Assembly (NCBI GenBank): GCA_002633005.1
Contig: NMRA01000088.1
Coordinates: 58,186 to 122,185, forward strand
Length of the DNA stretch: 64,000 nt
Direction: 5' to 3'
From: Phoronis australis
Taxonomy: Eukaryota; Phoronida; Phoronidae
In this document: positions 1 through 10,720 of the stretch, piece by piece
Layout of the letters: each line of letters opens with the position of its first letter
Position numbering within the stretch: the first letter of the stretch is position 1
Notes under the pieces: generated by a model
Told to the model about the DNA's origin: nothing
The model's input: the letters and a program-made list of their open reading frames with translations, nothing else
Databases searched by the model: none
Translations under genes and position numbers: made by a program

Positions 1-667
1 GTCACATAGGATAATTAGCTGTAACTCTTACCTTGTCAAAATTGGGGTAAGTAACTCCCCCTTGTGTACGTTTTGTAAGACTGAACCTGAGACTTTGCTT
101 CACTTATACTGGCAATGTGATGTTGTTCAAAATTTTTGGAACAATGTTGAAGGTTGGGTTAGAAACAAAACTAATATTTCCCTAGGTATAAATGTGCTTA
201 CAGTTTTCTTTGGAAACAGATGTAGAAGCCAGCCAATTCAAAATTTAATCTTGTGTCTCAGCAAGTTCCATTTATATAAGCAAAGTCTCAAGGGTAAACC
301 TCCAAATTTAATTGTATTAATAAAAGAAATTAACAGTTATTACTCCAGTGAAAAACATATTTATTCAAAAAATTTACAAATGGAAAAATTTATAAACAGG
401 TGGTCACAAATGCATAATTTGATAGCAATGTAAGGATATTTTATCATTCCAAAATACTCTCCCCCCTCCTTTTTTCAGAGCCATATACTACCATACTGTC
501 TTGTATGTTTTTGTTTTCTTTTGTTAAATGTATTTCAAAATCCGGTTCACGTATACTTTTAATTTAGTAAACTTTATTTTCATTGAATTGTAAAGTAAGG
601 CAAGGGAACCCCAGACCTTTGTCCTTACTTATGTTGAACTGGGGGAATAAAAAAAAAAAAAAAAAAA
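1..667 (+). mobile_element. 3' end of an L1/Tx1-like non-LTR retrotransposon
   Basis: This is the tail of a LINE whose body lies to the left of the window. It consists of the last part of an ORF2-type reading frame (2-433), a 3' UTR of about 215 bp, and a poly(A) run at 649-667 directly after GGGGGAATAA. An open frame with a Cys/His knuckle, a short UTR and an A-tail in that order is the usual layout of an L1/Tx1-clade 3' end. The A-run marks the right boundary. No target-site duplication can be checked because the left end is outside. Clade assignment is by motif style only. Confidence 0.75.
2..433 (+). CDS. C-terminal fragment of LINE reverse-transcriptase ORF2
   Basis: The frame is open from base 2 and ends at the TAA at 431-433, leaving 143 residues of a longer protein. 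It contains CTFCKTEPETLLHLYWQC, the CxxC...HLxWxC zinc-binding pattern found downstream of the reverse transcriptase domain in L1/Tx1-type ORF2 proteins (the zf-RVT region), followed by a basic tail. The polymerase and endonuclease domains are not in the window. The frame has no internal stop or frameshift here, so the copy may be fairly young, although it could be broken further left. It is not a host gene. Confidence 0.7.
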   Translation, partial: SHRIISCNSYLVKIGVSNSPLCTFCKTEPETLLHLYWQCDVVQNFWNNVEGWVRNKTNISLGINVLTVFFGNRCRSQPIQNLILCLSKFHLYKQSLKGKPPNLIVLIKEINSYYSSEKHIYSKNLQMEKFINRWSQMHNLIAM

Positions 668-1414
668 GGTACATATGATAGTTTAGCCCGGTGTAAGCGT
701 AATTTGCAAAAAATCTTCTGGCATACAGGCTTTATTGGGATCTGCCATCGTCTATGCCACTGTCTGAACTGGGCCGCCCTACACTGGAAGCTTTTTGGCA
801 AATTATGCATCACACAGGAAAACCAATCAATAATTAAGTTTTCTTTCCAGTACGTCTCTTCATTCGTTAATGATGCCATTTTGTTCAAGTTTCGAGCACT
901 AGCAAACTGTGGCTGATCACCAGTGTATAGAAAATAACTTGCAAATATTTCTTTCAAAATTAGGAAGTGTGACCTACGTTTAATTGTACAGTGCAGAAAA
1001 GTACGACCAGTCCTCGATAATTCCAGTTAAAATGGTTAGGTACTTTCGTTTTCTAAACAATTTCTGAAATATGAGAGTGTTGACTGCAGTTCATTTACCT
1101 TTTAGGAATCAATTTACAATTTAGTTAAAACATAAACAGTGAAAATCATCTTTTTCTGGATTCTTTAAAAGTTATGTTTTTAAATCCAGATAAGTTTACT
1201 GTGGAAAATCTGTGATATCCCAAATTTTAGATTCAGGTAAAGTATCGATTTCCAATATGCGTAGACAATATATTCTGTCAATCTTTTAGGACTGCGTGTT
1301 TCCTGCCAAAAATTGCATGGGCCCCCAAAACATAAATCCAGCTTTAGCTTTGTAGACTATATGCACAAAATTATAAATCTTAACTTGTGGAACTTATTAT
1401 ATAATATAGTTTTT
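668..1414. other. non-coding, no recognised feature
   Basis: AT-rich sequence between the LINE tail and repeat R1. The only open frames are short and overlap on opposite strands, with no recognisable domain. If the PDZ gene has an upstream exon outside the window, this would be its first intron. Confidence 0.4.
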
Positions 1415-2641
1415 ATGCGCCCACATATTTATAATAATGTGGACGCATTATGCCATCATCTCCGTGTGTTTGTCCGTCCGTCCAACGTCTGCTGCTCTAT
1501 CTCCGAAACGCCTTGACGTATGTTCATGAAATTTTGCACATGTGTTCCTTCCATGGGATGGGACAACATGAGCGAACTTTAGGACTGGTGTGCCCCTTGT
1601 GGCAATTTTAGTTTTTATTCTTACCTCTGTATCTTCAAAAGTCCTCAATGGACTTTCATAAAATTTGGTATATAGGCACCCATTAGTGAGATGATGGTAT
1701 CCTCCCGTTTTCGGATGGATTCGTCGTAGTTTGTGCCACCTAGTGGCTATTTTTACTGTCTTTGAGTCTGGTTTTTTGGCGTCCACTCGTCTATCAACAA
1801 AACCGCTTTCAGGATAATTATGAAAATTGGCATTTATGTTTTTACTACGAAGTGGACGACTGACGATGATTTTCTGACGACTTTGACTACTGTGGCGCCT
1901 CCCAATGGCAATTTTTTGTGCTCATGGCTGTATCTCCTAAACCATTTGCGGGATCTTTACTTAATTTAGCAAGTGTATTTATATGATATTGACAATGAAC
2001 GAGGACGACTTTTGGACGGATATGACTACTGGTGTGTCTCCTAGCGGCAATTTTAGATTTTTACGTTTACCTCTGTATCTTCAAAGGTCTTCAATAGATT
2101 TTCGTAAAATTTTGAATATTGGTGAGATGACGCTATCCTCCTGCTTTTGGATGGAATTGAGGTATTTTGGGCAATTTTTGCTATGCTCAAATCTTGTTTT
2201 GGTGTCCACCCCTCTATCAACCAAATCATTTTAGGGATGGTTTTGAAAATTTGTGTTTTTATTCTCAGTGTGAAGAGGACGTTTGATGATGGCCACTGAC
2301 TACTGTGGCGCCTCTTAGTGGTAGTTTTGTTTTTTTGAGCCCATAGCTGTATCTCCTAAACCCACTGCACGATCTTTATTAAAATTAATAAGTGTATTTA
2401 TATGAAGATAACAACAGACGATGACTTTCAGGCGGATCCAACGGACGGTGCGTCCTCAAGTGGCAATTTCATTTGATTCTGTTTTCATTTTTTCTCTGAA
2501 GTTCCTTGACAGTTTTTAGGAAATATGGCATGTTCCTGTTTTTGGATGGATTATACATTTTTGCGCCATCTAGTGGCCATTTTTATGATACAAATAAATA
2601 ACCCTAAAAGCACACCATTTGCAATGCATTCGTGGGCGCAT
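1415..2641 (+). repeat. R1 element, full copy (1.2 kb, terminal inverted repeats)
   Basis: The element is bounded by perfect 10-bp inverted termini, ATGCGCCCAC at 1415-1424 and GTGGGCGCAT at 2632-2641. Inside, a phrase beginning TATCTCC recurs at 1498, 1931 and 2350, so the body is built from diverged modules of about 420-430 bp. Each module repeats motifs such as CTCTGTATCTTCAAA, TAGTGGC and TGTCCAC. A second long copy lies in inverse orientation at 54758-55970 and a fragment at 4138-4372. No protein domain is visible in any frame, so it looks like a non-autonomous DNA element. Superfamily is unknown. Confidence 0.7.
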
Positions 2642-4137
2642 TTCAACGCTCCATGTTGCTCTTGTCTTGATGTTGCGGAGTCTTCTGGCGCCTTCTACTA
2701 GACATTGATGACTGAGAAAATTTCTCTGTCCTAGACCAAGGTGTCAGAAATGCTGTTTGGTTGGAAACAAAGAACCCCCTTTGAACGACACGGGAGTTTC
2801 AGGTTTATGTTGTTTGACCCAAGGTCTTCCTATGAAATTTTCGGGAACCAGTCTGTCATCAAGATTTAGCCAGGTGGCTCCACTTTGTCGGAAAAAAAGT
2901 ATTTTTAGTAAGTTTTATCAGTTATGATTTATAATTTTTCGCATCCAGTAATTCACCTGGATCAATAATAATGTCTGTTACAAGGTGTACCATAGAAATA
3001 ATGGAAGACATTCAAGTAGTAATGTTGTGACTGGGCAGGTGGAGCCTGACACTAGTGGCCTTTAGAGGACGAAGAGGCAATTTCACTTTTTTTAAAACCG
3101 CTCTTTTCTATTGGCATACAGTGTGAAAGGGTCTTTTCACGAATTCAAATCGGTTGCCCTGTGCCATTCACTGTATGTGATCAGCCCCAGCTGCCTTGGC
3201 TTCCAAAAAAAGTGCGTACAGTATGTATAATAGGTGATTTAGAAAAATCTCATGACTTTTCACGAAGACCAACAATCCTTGTTTCTTTAGAACAGATCGT
3301 TAAAGTACTTCAAATTCTTTCCTCATCATTAAAGAATGCCAGAACTAAATGTCAAAGAATAATTTGAATGCAATAATGTTTCTGGGTTGTGTAATAGCGC
3401 CTAAATGGGTTTGAGATATCATTGTTGATGTATGCTTGATTGTGTTGTGTTCCCAATTTAAATATTTCTTTGAAGTTATATACTTCATTACTTAGTTTTA
3501 TGGAAAGATAAGAACAATCCATTTAGTGTTCACTCGTACTTTTGAAGAAGTCTCCCTTCAGTTATTGGTTTTTTCCACCACAAATTGAACTGGATTGTGA
3601 CTCTGTTTTTAATACTTTATACTGTTGTAGTGACAGAATTTAGTGAAAAGTTGTAGAGAATTGCAATGACACAGTTTGTAATCATAACAAAGCAGATTTT
3701 AATAGGATGGTTGGATAGAAATCTCCTTTGCCCTAGAGGTAAGAAAACGCGTTGTTATATTGGACTTGATTTTACACGTAACAGGCTGATTCTAGTAATC
3801 ATGAAGGAAAATGCTGCGTCCACAGATACTTCTCATAAGCTTATCCAACTTTCTACTGTAACAGTAGTAACACTTTGCTGGCATTGGAACGTCTAATGCA
3901 GTTAATGTAGTTGAGAATATCTTGAAAAATATCCATGCAACAGCAAATAATATGAGTAACTCCATTGGCGCGAAAACGAGGCTAGAGAACTGCATTATGG
4001 ATGTAATGCAGCATTGTGGGTAAATACTGTGAGATTCAAGTGTCATGTAATCCTGGACCAACCTATTCTATATGAACTTGGTTCTGAAAACCTAATGCAG
4101 GTACCTAGCTTCAATGATTTTCTTAAAAAAAAACAGC
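2642..4137. other. non-coding, no recognised feature
   Basis: Sequence between two R1 pieces. A first coding exon of the PDZ gene could lie here or further left, but I did not find a short ATG-led frame ending in a convincing donor that would supply the expected N-terminal residues. Confidence 0.35.
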
Positions 4138-4372
4138 CTTTACATGCACCCACATATAAATATTGTCGTTGCCTCTGTCCAGCGTCTGCTGCTGTATTTA
4201 GTAAACTCCTTGCAGGATTTAATGATATTTGGCAGGTATGTTCCTGTGAAGCTAACAACAAACGACAATGAGTTTCCGACAGGTACCACCCTTAGGCCTA
4301 TTGGCAATTTGCCTTTGTATCTTTTGAGTTCCTTGATAGGTTTTACATGAAATTTGGCTTATAGATTTTTAT
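4138..4372 (+). repeat. R1 fragment (left end)
   Basis: It begins TGCACCCACATATAAATA and continues through the CAGCGTCTGCTGCTGTAT phrase seen near the left end of the full R1 copy (about 1420-1500). It then carries diverged versions of the TGGCAATTT and TTGTATCTTTTGAGT phrases. It is in the same orientation as the copy at 1415-2641, truncated on the right, and ends about 130 bp before the first recognised exon of the PDZ gene. Confidence 0.6.
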
Positions 4373-4490
4373 TAAGGAGACAACAACGCCTTCCGTTATT
4401 TGATGGATTAAGTGATCGTAACTGAATATTGACCCGATTTTCTGTAACCTCATTGTTCATACTCACAATCATGTGACTGAATTTACCCAT

Positions 4491-7400
4491 ATGTTCCAGC
4501 TTGCCATAGTGTTGAACAAAGAGCTGGAGCGAGATCAGTACGGCAATCCATTGCTGGACCAAGACGGCAAGAAGAAGTACCGCTGTGGCTTCCGGGTAGG
4601 GGGCGGTATAGACCAGGACCACACAAAGAGCCCACAGGGCTACCCAGATAAGGTAAGCTAGTCTTCTTTTGCGCACTGTGGCATAAGAACATGTCGATGT
4701 AAATAGTTTTTTCTTGTCATGTTCTTGATGCCTTGCAAACTAATTGGCTTTTGTCTTCATGGTTGTCACAGTTACTCATCACATTCAAGAAAATCATTTG
4801 TTGTATCCCTTTTCAATGTAACCACCACAATGCAAAATAGTCTCTAAACATTTGTCGGCCTGGATTTTTTCCGGTGCATGGCAAGTGTCTAGTTAGCTTT
4901 TATGACGTTTTTGTATATGTTTTGCCCTAAAAGTTATTTTGAACGCTACATCAGCAAGTCAAACAGACCAACTTCAACGTAAGATGAACAAACAGTGAAG
5001 CATTTTTAACCCAAAAATATCACCTTTGTTGTGAACATTGTAAAATTAGACCAAAACATTGTCTCTCGCCAATAAGTGAAATAGTATGCCCCAATGTTAT
5101 ACTAGAAGCTATTATTTTAACAGTGCTCAATTTATGTCATTTTTGCACTCAATGTGATGGACAATTAAAATTAGATTTTTTAGAAAATCCTCAACAAACT
5201 TAGAGAATTTGACTTCATTACTTTAAGCATGACGTATGCAGTACAGTTATCACAATACAACACCTTGTGAAGATTTGAATATTTGGAGCTCCGTCGAAAG
5301 CTTTGGAAAATTAAAAAATTATGGTAGTTTTGGCAATGGCTTTAAGAAACTGAAGACATTCAGTTCTTAAACTCCAGTTAACTTGTCCCATGTGGTTGGT
5401 ATGTCAGTGATGTAACACTTCCAAACTAATGTGGTTCCAATTAACTTTGGCAGTTTCAACAAGACCAACTGTTTGCTGTAAACTTATGTAGGGCCTTTAT
5501 AATTGACAAGAGTTCATATTTAGCCAAAAAGCAACAAAACCATAACTTTTAACTCAGTTGAGAAAGTGTATATGTTTTCTGAAAGTAGTAAGCCTGTATA
5601 ATCTGATTTCTAGATAACTTTATACCAGCCCCCCTTTAATGGATTCACATGACCATGTCTTTTCAGTAGAATTTAATAAAAAAGGAAGGTACATTCACAA
5701 CAAAACATCAGTATCAGTAACAAGACCAAATTTCGTCTAATATAAATGTTCAAAAATAAAATCTTAATTAAAACGCTATTACAGTTTTCTTAATTATTAT
5801 TTCATTTTCGTTTTATACAGCTTTTGATTTTTTTTCAAGAAAATCACAAAAGTTCTATCCTTGATAACCACTCTAATGGAATATTTTAAAAGCGACTTGG
5901 GAACTGACAATGCATAAAACACAGTGTCTGACAGTCCATAAAGCATAGTGTCTGACAGTTTCATATGACTCGGATCATTCATTTCTGAGATGTGATGTTC
6001 CAGAGTTGGGCAAATTTGGACAATGTGGTTCTGCATAACCTAAATGTGTGCTTCCCGCAGGCATGAGAGTAGATTGACATTTGCAGTGACAATCAATAGG
6101 CCTTTATGCTAGCATGCTGCCAAAGTAGAGCACTATCAAGATGCAAAAATGCCATATCCTTTGAAATTCCATCTAAGGCCTTCTCTTTGAAATGGACACC
6201 ATCATGTCCCAAATTATAAAGACTTTTCATTTATGATCTCACACAGATTGCTGTTATCAGTAGACTGTCGTGTCACCAAGACATTGTTGGTATAGTGTGT
6301 AACATTGTTTTTTTCTCCTAACTGATATCATCACTCAGTCCCACAGGGTCATGCTCTTTGTTCTCAGATTACCACTTAGCTGTGTGGTAGAAAACCTCAC
6401 CATATGGCCTGTCTAGAGAATGGTGAAAGGGCTTTCTTCAAAACAGAATGTGTGTAGGATAAACTGTCACCAATTTCAGACAAATATAATTAACGGTACC
6501 AAGATTACCCTCTGTTTTGTTTCTCAAAGTCTCCTAACTTAGTTGTGAATGTCCACAAATTTTCAAAATGTTTTCTGACTGTAGCTATGGTACAGAACTT
6601 GAACATGGTAAAGCGGTGATGGGATGCTATAACATATCTTTTGTGAAAAAAATGAGAAAATAACAATTACCGGGTATACTTGTCCTCTCTATGTTGTGTC
6701 CTATATTAGTGAGATTTTACTGTAACTTAAACTTTTGAATTGAGAAGTAATGGACAAATTGTCATCGATACGGGTGGAGCTCTAGAAGATTTAATTTTTT
6801 ATATTTTCACAGCATTTATTGTATTTGAGAAATAATGCATTTGCGGTCACCTCACGTTATATATATTTTGAGGAAAAGTTTGTACCTTACAGCAAATTTT
6901 CTTTCATTTATCATCACATCCTAGTGTTAGGACATTTTTCACGAAACGGAGTGTGTTTAAATTTATTTTGCAGTGCTTATCAAGTGCACTGTAGAAGCAC
7001 ATCACATAACAAAAACAGGACTGCTTGAACAAATATACTCTATTTATTCCATATAAACGACAATGATTGGCTTGTGGCATCATTAGGCATATCAAGCCTC
7101 ACTCAGAAATCGACGGGATAAACGTGCGGGGGCACCAATATCATTTTACAAATTTCTTTCCACTCTGTGCATGTCACTGCCATGCGCCATGAGAGCTGTG
7201 TTCTTTCAGAGACCAGCAGATGGTCTTCCAACCTTTGCGGTACTACCTCTCATCATTACTGGACTATCTTGTCTGTTGTAGGGTGTCTACATAACCTATA
7301 TACATGAGAACAGTCCGGCCCATCAGGCAGGTCTTCAGCTACACGACAAAGTGCTACAGGTACGCGGAAATGTGTTGACTGTCTGAGCACGTCACTAAAT

Positions 7401-8409
7401 CTGTTCAGTCAATTGGTTTCTTGGTTTAGAAGATTCTGTACGCATTCTGACGGTTTTCGTTGTAACAGTGCCGTACGCCATTTTGTGTGAGTTATTATGA
7501 TTGAATCGTTGAAAAAGTAAGATTTTCAGGGTATTTTTGTTGATGACAAGTTGCTGGATAATTTGTGTCTTCACTGTTAGTTATCATATGGCTACATAGC
7601 TCTCTATTACCTGAGGGGAAAGCTGACTGGGCCTTCTGAGAGGGAAATGTTTTGGTTGAGGACAGAGTGCCCCCCCCAGTCGCCACAGATTACACATCCC
7701 CCCCATTGTTAATAAACATTTTGTGCTCAAGACAAGTTGACAAGGACAAAATGCAATTCCTTTCATTTGTGGGCAATTTGAGACATTGCAATTTTTGTGT
7801 GGATCATTTGAATGCCCAACTGCATAGTTGTAGCAATGTCCCTCAGATAAATCCATACAAGAATGCAGAATGCTATCCACCAGCTATCCTATCGCCATAT
7901 AGCGACAAAGCCAGTTTGATCATGTCGCTATTGTATTGGAAAATGGCTATTTGATGGCATGGTGATTGCGAAAAAATGAATCAACTCTGTGAAATACCTC
8001 AACTGGTCTAACTCTCAAGCCTCCGCGCAAGTGACTTGTAGGCCGAATGTTTGTTTTGGTAAAACTTTGTCACTGTCTGGCATTTCAGCTCATTTCAATG
8101 TCACGGAAAATGGATTTTTTGGACATTAAAAATGTATCAGCAGTGATTTTTATGATTGTGCAGTTTTTTCCTTTGTAGGTCAACGGCATTGACTTCACTA
8201 TGTTAACACATGAGAAGGCGTGCAAATACATTCGGAAAGACCCAGTGCTGAACATGCTCGTCTACCGCAAGGGCATGCCGTCAGGCATGAGGAACAACAG
8301 CCACCAGGCGGCGCCACAATACTCATCCTACAGCAGTAGTCCGCAGCATTCAGCAAAGCCGCAGTACGTTCCGAGTTCTCCCCACATACAGCAGTATCAG
8401 CGATACTAG
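4491..8409 (+). CDS. TAX1BP3: TAX1BP3/TIP-1-like single PDZ domain protein (3 recognised exons)
   Basis: Exons 4500-4652, 7282-7359 and 8179-8409 join in phase 0 to give a small protein that is almost entirely one PDZ domain. The carboxylate-binding loop is CGFRVGGGID (residues about 32-41 if translation starts at the ATG at 4491). It continues GIDQD, then GVYITYI, AGLQLHDKVLQVNGIDFTML, and the class I helix residue His91 in THEKACKYI. This order and spacing match TIP-1/TAX1BP3, a cytosolic scaffold antagonist that binds C-terminal PDZ ligands such as beta-catenin and Rho-pathway partners. Unlike the vertebrate protein, the domain is followed by a Ser/Gln/Pro/Tyr-rich tail of about 45 residues. 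The N-terminal ~10 residues expected before the first strand are either in an unrecognised upstream exon or absent. Confidence 0.85.
4500..4652 (+). CDS. TAX1BP3: TAX1BP3-like exon A (start of PDZ domain)
   Basis: This exon encodes 51 residues from LAIVLNKELE to GYPDK. The acceptor is ATGTTCCAG ending at 4499 and the donor is AAG|GTAAGC after 4652, both phase 0. The frame also runs open through the acceptor to an ATG at 4491 (Met-Phe-Gln-Leu), so the exon could instead hold the start codon. A longer linker (ERDQYGNPLLDQDGKKK) stands where vertebrate TIP-1 has a shorter one before the GFxxGGG loop. It lies just downstream of an R1 fragment. Confidence 0.8.
5823..6030 (-). repeat. R2 dispersed repeat copy
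   Basis: Read on the minus strand it contains GGAACATC, TCTCAGAA, CATATGAAACT and a TGCTTTATG phrase in the same order as the plus-strand copies at 10530-10720 and 14738-14930. A 24-bp internal piece beginning GACACTATGCTTTATG is tandemly doubled, which the other copies lack. Confidence 0.55.
6447..6640 (+). repeat. R3 dispersed repeat copy
   Basis: It carries CACCAATTTCAGACAAA, a CTCCTAACTTAG phrase and GCTATGGTACAGAACTTGAA. The same order is seen, diverged, at 22386-22520 and 31775-31960 (plus), and at 35545-35685 and 51481-51605 (minus). Confidence 0.5.
6926..7145 (+). repeat. R4 dispersed repeat copy 1
   Basis: About 210 bp aligns by eye at high identity with 12482-12700. Shared stretches include TAGGACATTTTTCACGAAAC, TTTATTCCATATAAACGACA and GGCATATCAAGCCTCACT. 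It sits about 140 bp upstream of exon B in an intron, so it is unlikely to be coding. Confidence 0.75.
7282..7359 (+). CDS. TAX1BP3: TAX1BP3-like exon B (middle of PDZ domain)
   Basis: 26 codons, GVYITYIHENSPAHQAGLQL to the HDKVLQ end, between acceptor GTTGTAG and donor CAG|GTACGC, phase 0 on both sides. It supplies the central beta strands and the SPAHQAGL turn typical of PDZ domains (TIP-1 has a GGPAEIAGL turn here). Confidence 0.85.
7360..8178 (+). other. TAX1BP3-like intron between exons B and C
   Basis: An 819 bp phase 0 intron. The open frames at about 7.5-7.95 kb on both strands overlap one another and show no domain. The 7670-7705 part has short C-rich runs. Confidence 0.7.
8179..8409 (+). 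CDS. TAX1BP3: TAX1BP3-like exon C (end of PDZ domain and tail)
   Basis: 76 codons plus TAG, beginning VNGIDFTMLTHEKACKYIRK after the acceptor CTTTGTAG. It contains the ligand-selecting helix with its histidine and the last beta strand (NMLVYRKG). A low-complexity tail rich in Ser, Gln, Pro and Tyr follows (PQYSSYSSSPQ, PQYVPSSP, QQYQRY). The vertebrate TIP-1 tail is shorter and different. Confidence 0.85.
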   Translation, partial: VNGIDFTMLTHEKACKYIRKDPVLNMLVYRKGMPSGMRNNSHQAAPQYSSYSSSPQHSAKPQYVPSSPHIQQYQRY

Positions 8410-9179
8410 CAGTCTCAAAGCTCTAGGCATACTGGTACCTGATTTGTGGAATTCTGGTCACGGTTGTATGTAGCTGGAATGAAGTGCATTTAAGGGCCCT
8501 GTCACCCCAAACTCGTTCTCAAATTGTTCTCAAATTGTTGTAGCGGACTTAAGTGGGCAACTTTGGCCATGTATTGAATGCGACACTGTACCATTCATTG
8601 AGGTCGTATTTAGATTGTTAGTAACTGTTTCCGTTGTTTATCCAGTTCCCACTCTACTTTAGCCCGTTGTGTCAAAATTAGTTTGTAGTGTGCACTGCCT
8701 TGGTGTGACAGAGCCCTTGCTTGGTCGACTGGATGATTAAGATATTTGCACGAGATCAAAAATATTTTGTAGACACGTGTCAGTATAGTGGATATCTTTG
8801 CACAACTTTTGCTGCGTTCACATACGCGGTTTTTTGCCGGTTGTTTTTCGTAACATAAAGAATTCTCGTTTTTGATGGCACATTTATGTTTGGTTGTATC
8901 TGGAGTAAGCTTTTTCATGGCGACTTTTAAAATTGGTGGTTTTCGTGTTCAGAATTTAGTATTTTTAGCAGGCCCCTTTAAGTGTCGTGTCAGTGGGATC
9001 TGTGATCGTGCCATAATATTAAGCACATTGTTCAAGTCATGCGGTAATGAGACTGATGTCTTGGTTTAGTGGGCAATGTATTTGCAACCATGCCCAGGTG
9101 CATCAATTTAAAGGTGCTATAAACTGACCTTTGGTGACCCGGCTCAGTAGGTTGGCTAGACCTAGCGCTCTCTTCTAAT

Positions 9180-9244
9180 CCGTGTAATAACCACGCTGAG
9201 ACATGTAATAACCATGCTGAGACATGTAATAACCATGCTGAGAC
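9180..9244. repeat. 21-bp tandem repeat, three copies
   Basis: Unit ATGTAATAACCATGCTGAGAC. The second and third copies are identical and the first differs at a few positions. On the minus strand it encodes a meaningless repeated peptide (VSAWLLH). Confidence 0.85.
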
Positions 9245-10529
9245 AACTTGCATCATGGTGCATAGCCTGAATTAGAACTTCTATGACACAAGATGGGTTT
9301 ACAGGACCTTCAATTAAGCATCATTGGACAGCATAGATTTGTTCAGTAGCATCGGGCAAGCCTCAGGTCAACACTAGATGTCTGTTTTGTATTTCTAACG
9401 CAAATAACTTTTCTCTTCTGAAAATTAGAACCTTTTGTGGAGTGCGCATTGATTTATCAGTTATGGGAACAGATGACATTGTGGAGACACTGTTGGAAAT
9501 CGACTTCCTCCACATCTTAAGGCTACTATAATCCACGTCTTGGTGTCAAAAAACAATTTTCTTCACAAGTGTATTTGGTCTTGCAAAGCAATGTCATTGT
9601 GTTCTTTTGTGAAGGGGGCGACTCGATGTTCACTAGGTGGCGCCACTGAGGTAACAGTCCTGTCTGAAGAAATGCTTGCATTCAAGTAGTCATATGGTAC
9701 CCTCACCCCACAGATACCCCCATGACCCATTAATATGATAAACACAAGGAGTTTTCATTCATTTGTAACACTATTTGAGCATTGAGTGATCCATTAAAAT
9801 TGGTTAAATTAAAATCCCTGGAATTCCCTGACGACTAAAATAGTTCAGCGATCGAAACATCAAACTACCCGGTTGTGACAAGGATTTTGATGCACTTTTA
9901 AAGTGTCTATAAACTGCATTTAGTATATTTTTTATTCAGACTACTTACCACCATGAAGTTGGTCTCGTCTTAATAGTAACTCAGATGAGAAGTGATTTTT
10001 GGGTCCGGTGCATAAAATGACACGCCCTAACAAGCCAACTTGAAGATGGTGTTCTCTAGCGATAATGCTTTTTAAGCTCATAACCGTAAGTGGTCTAAAT
10101 TGAAAGTTGTTTTTTGCGATTGAAGGCGGTTTATTGCAACTTTAACGTATTAGAAAATGTCTCAAATAGGAGAATTTTTACCATAGTTTATCACTTAGCG
10201 TTCTCTGTTGCTTACGGAGTTGCAAAGCTTAAAGCTCTTATAATTTGTTTTTTTTCATTCGGTTTTAAGTAACCCTTCGTCTACTTAAGATATAAGACTT
10301 ATGCAATGTCCATTCTCAACAGGTCTGTTGAAGTTATAATTTCGCGCTTTACATTTTGATGTAGTTCTCTCCATGAAAGGAAAAACTGTGAAACAAAGTC
10401 TGTGTGTAATTGTTATTTTGTTATCAATGTTATTTTGTTGTCAATGCTGTATTTCAAAATAACCAAAATGCGTGCCACAGCAGATGTACTATAAGGGTGC
10501 AGTGAAGGATCTATAGGACCATAGAAAAA

Positions 10530-10720
10530 CGTCTAAATTTCGCTAAGTTTGGAACATCGTGTCTCAGAAGTGGCCAATCAGATTCATATGAAACTTTCAG
10601 ATGCCATTCTTTATACTCTGTTTTCCAAAACGTAGGAATTGTTTTTAAAATGATCACTTTTGCACGAGTGACTATTGTATAGTAGGACTTGATTTTTTGA
10701 TAAAAATCATAGAGGTACAT
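10530..10720 (+). repeat. R2 dispersed repeat copy
   Basis: It shares GGAACATCGTGTCTCAGAAG, GATTCATATGAAACTT and GCCATTCTTTATACTCTGTT phrases, in order, with 14738-14930. The family also occurs inverted at 5823-6030 and 24479-24575. Confidence 0.6.

Larger units (their letters stand above)
4653..7281 (+). other. TAX1BP3-like intron between exons A and B
   Basis: A 2.6 kb phase 0 intron. It holds an R2 copy in inverse orientation (5823-6030), an R3 copy (about 6447-6640) and an R4 copy (6926-7145). The rest is AT-rich with nothing recognised. Confidence 0.7.

Noticed and set aside
1448-1786. 112-codon frame inside R1
   Set aside because: It is produced by the repeat modules, is not preserved as an open frame in the other R1 copies, and has no domain.
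7495-7954. Overlapping frames on both strands in the second PDZ-gene intron
   Set aside because: They overlap one another on opposite strands, show no domain, and the spliced PDZ frame bypasses them.
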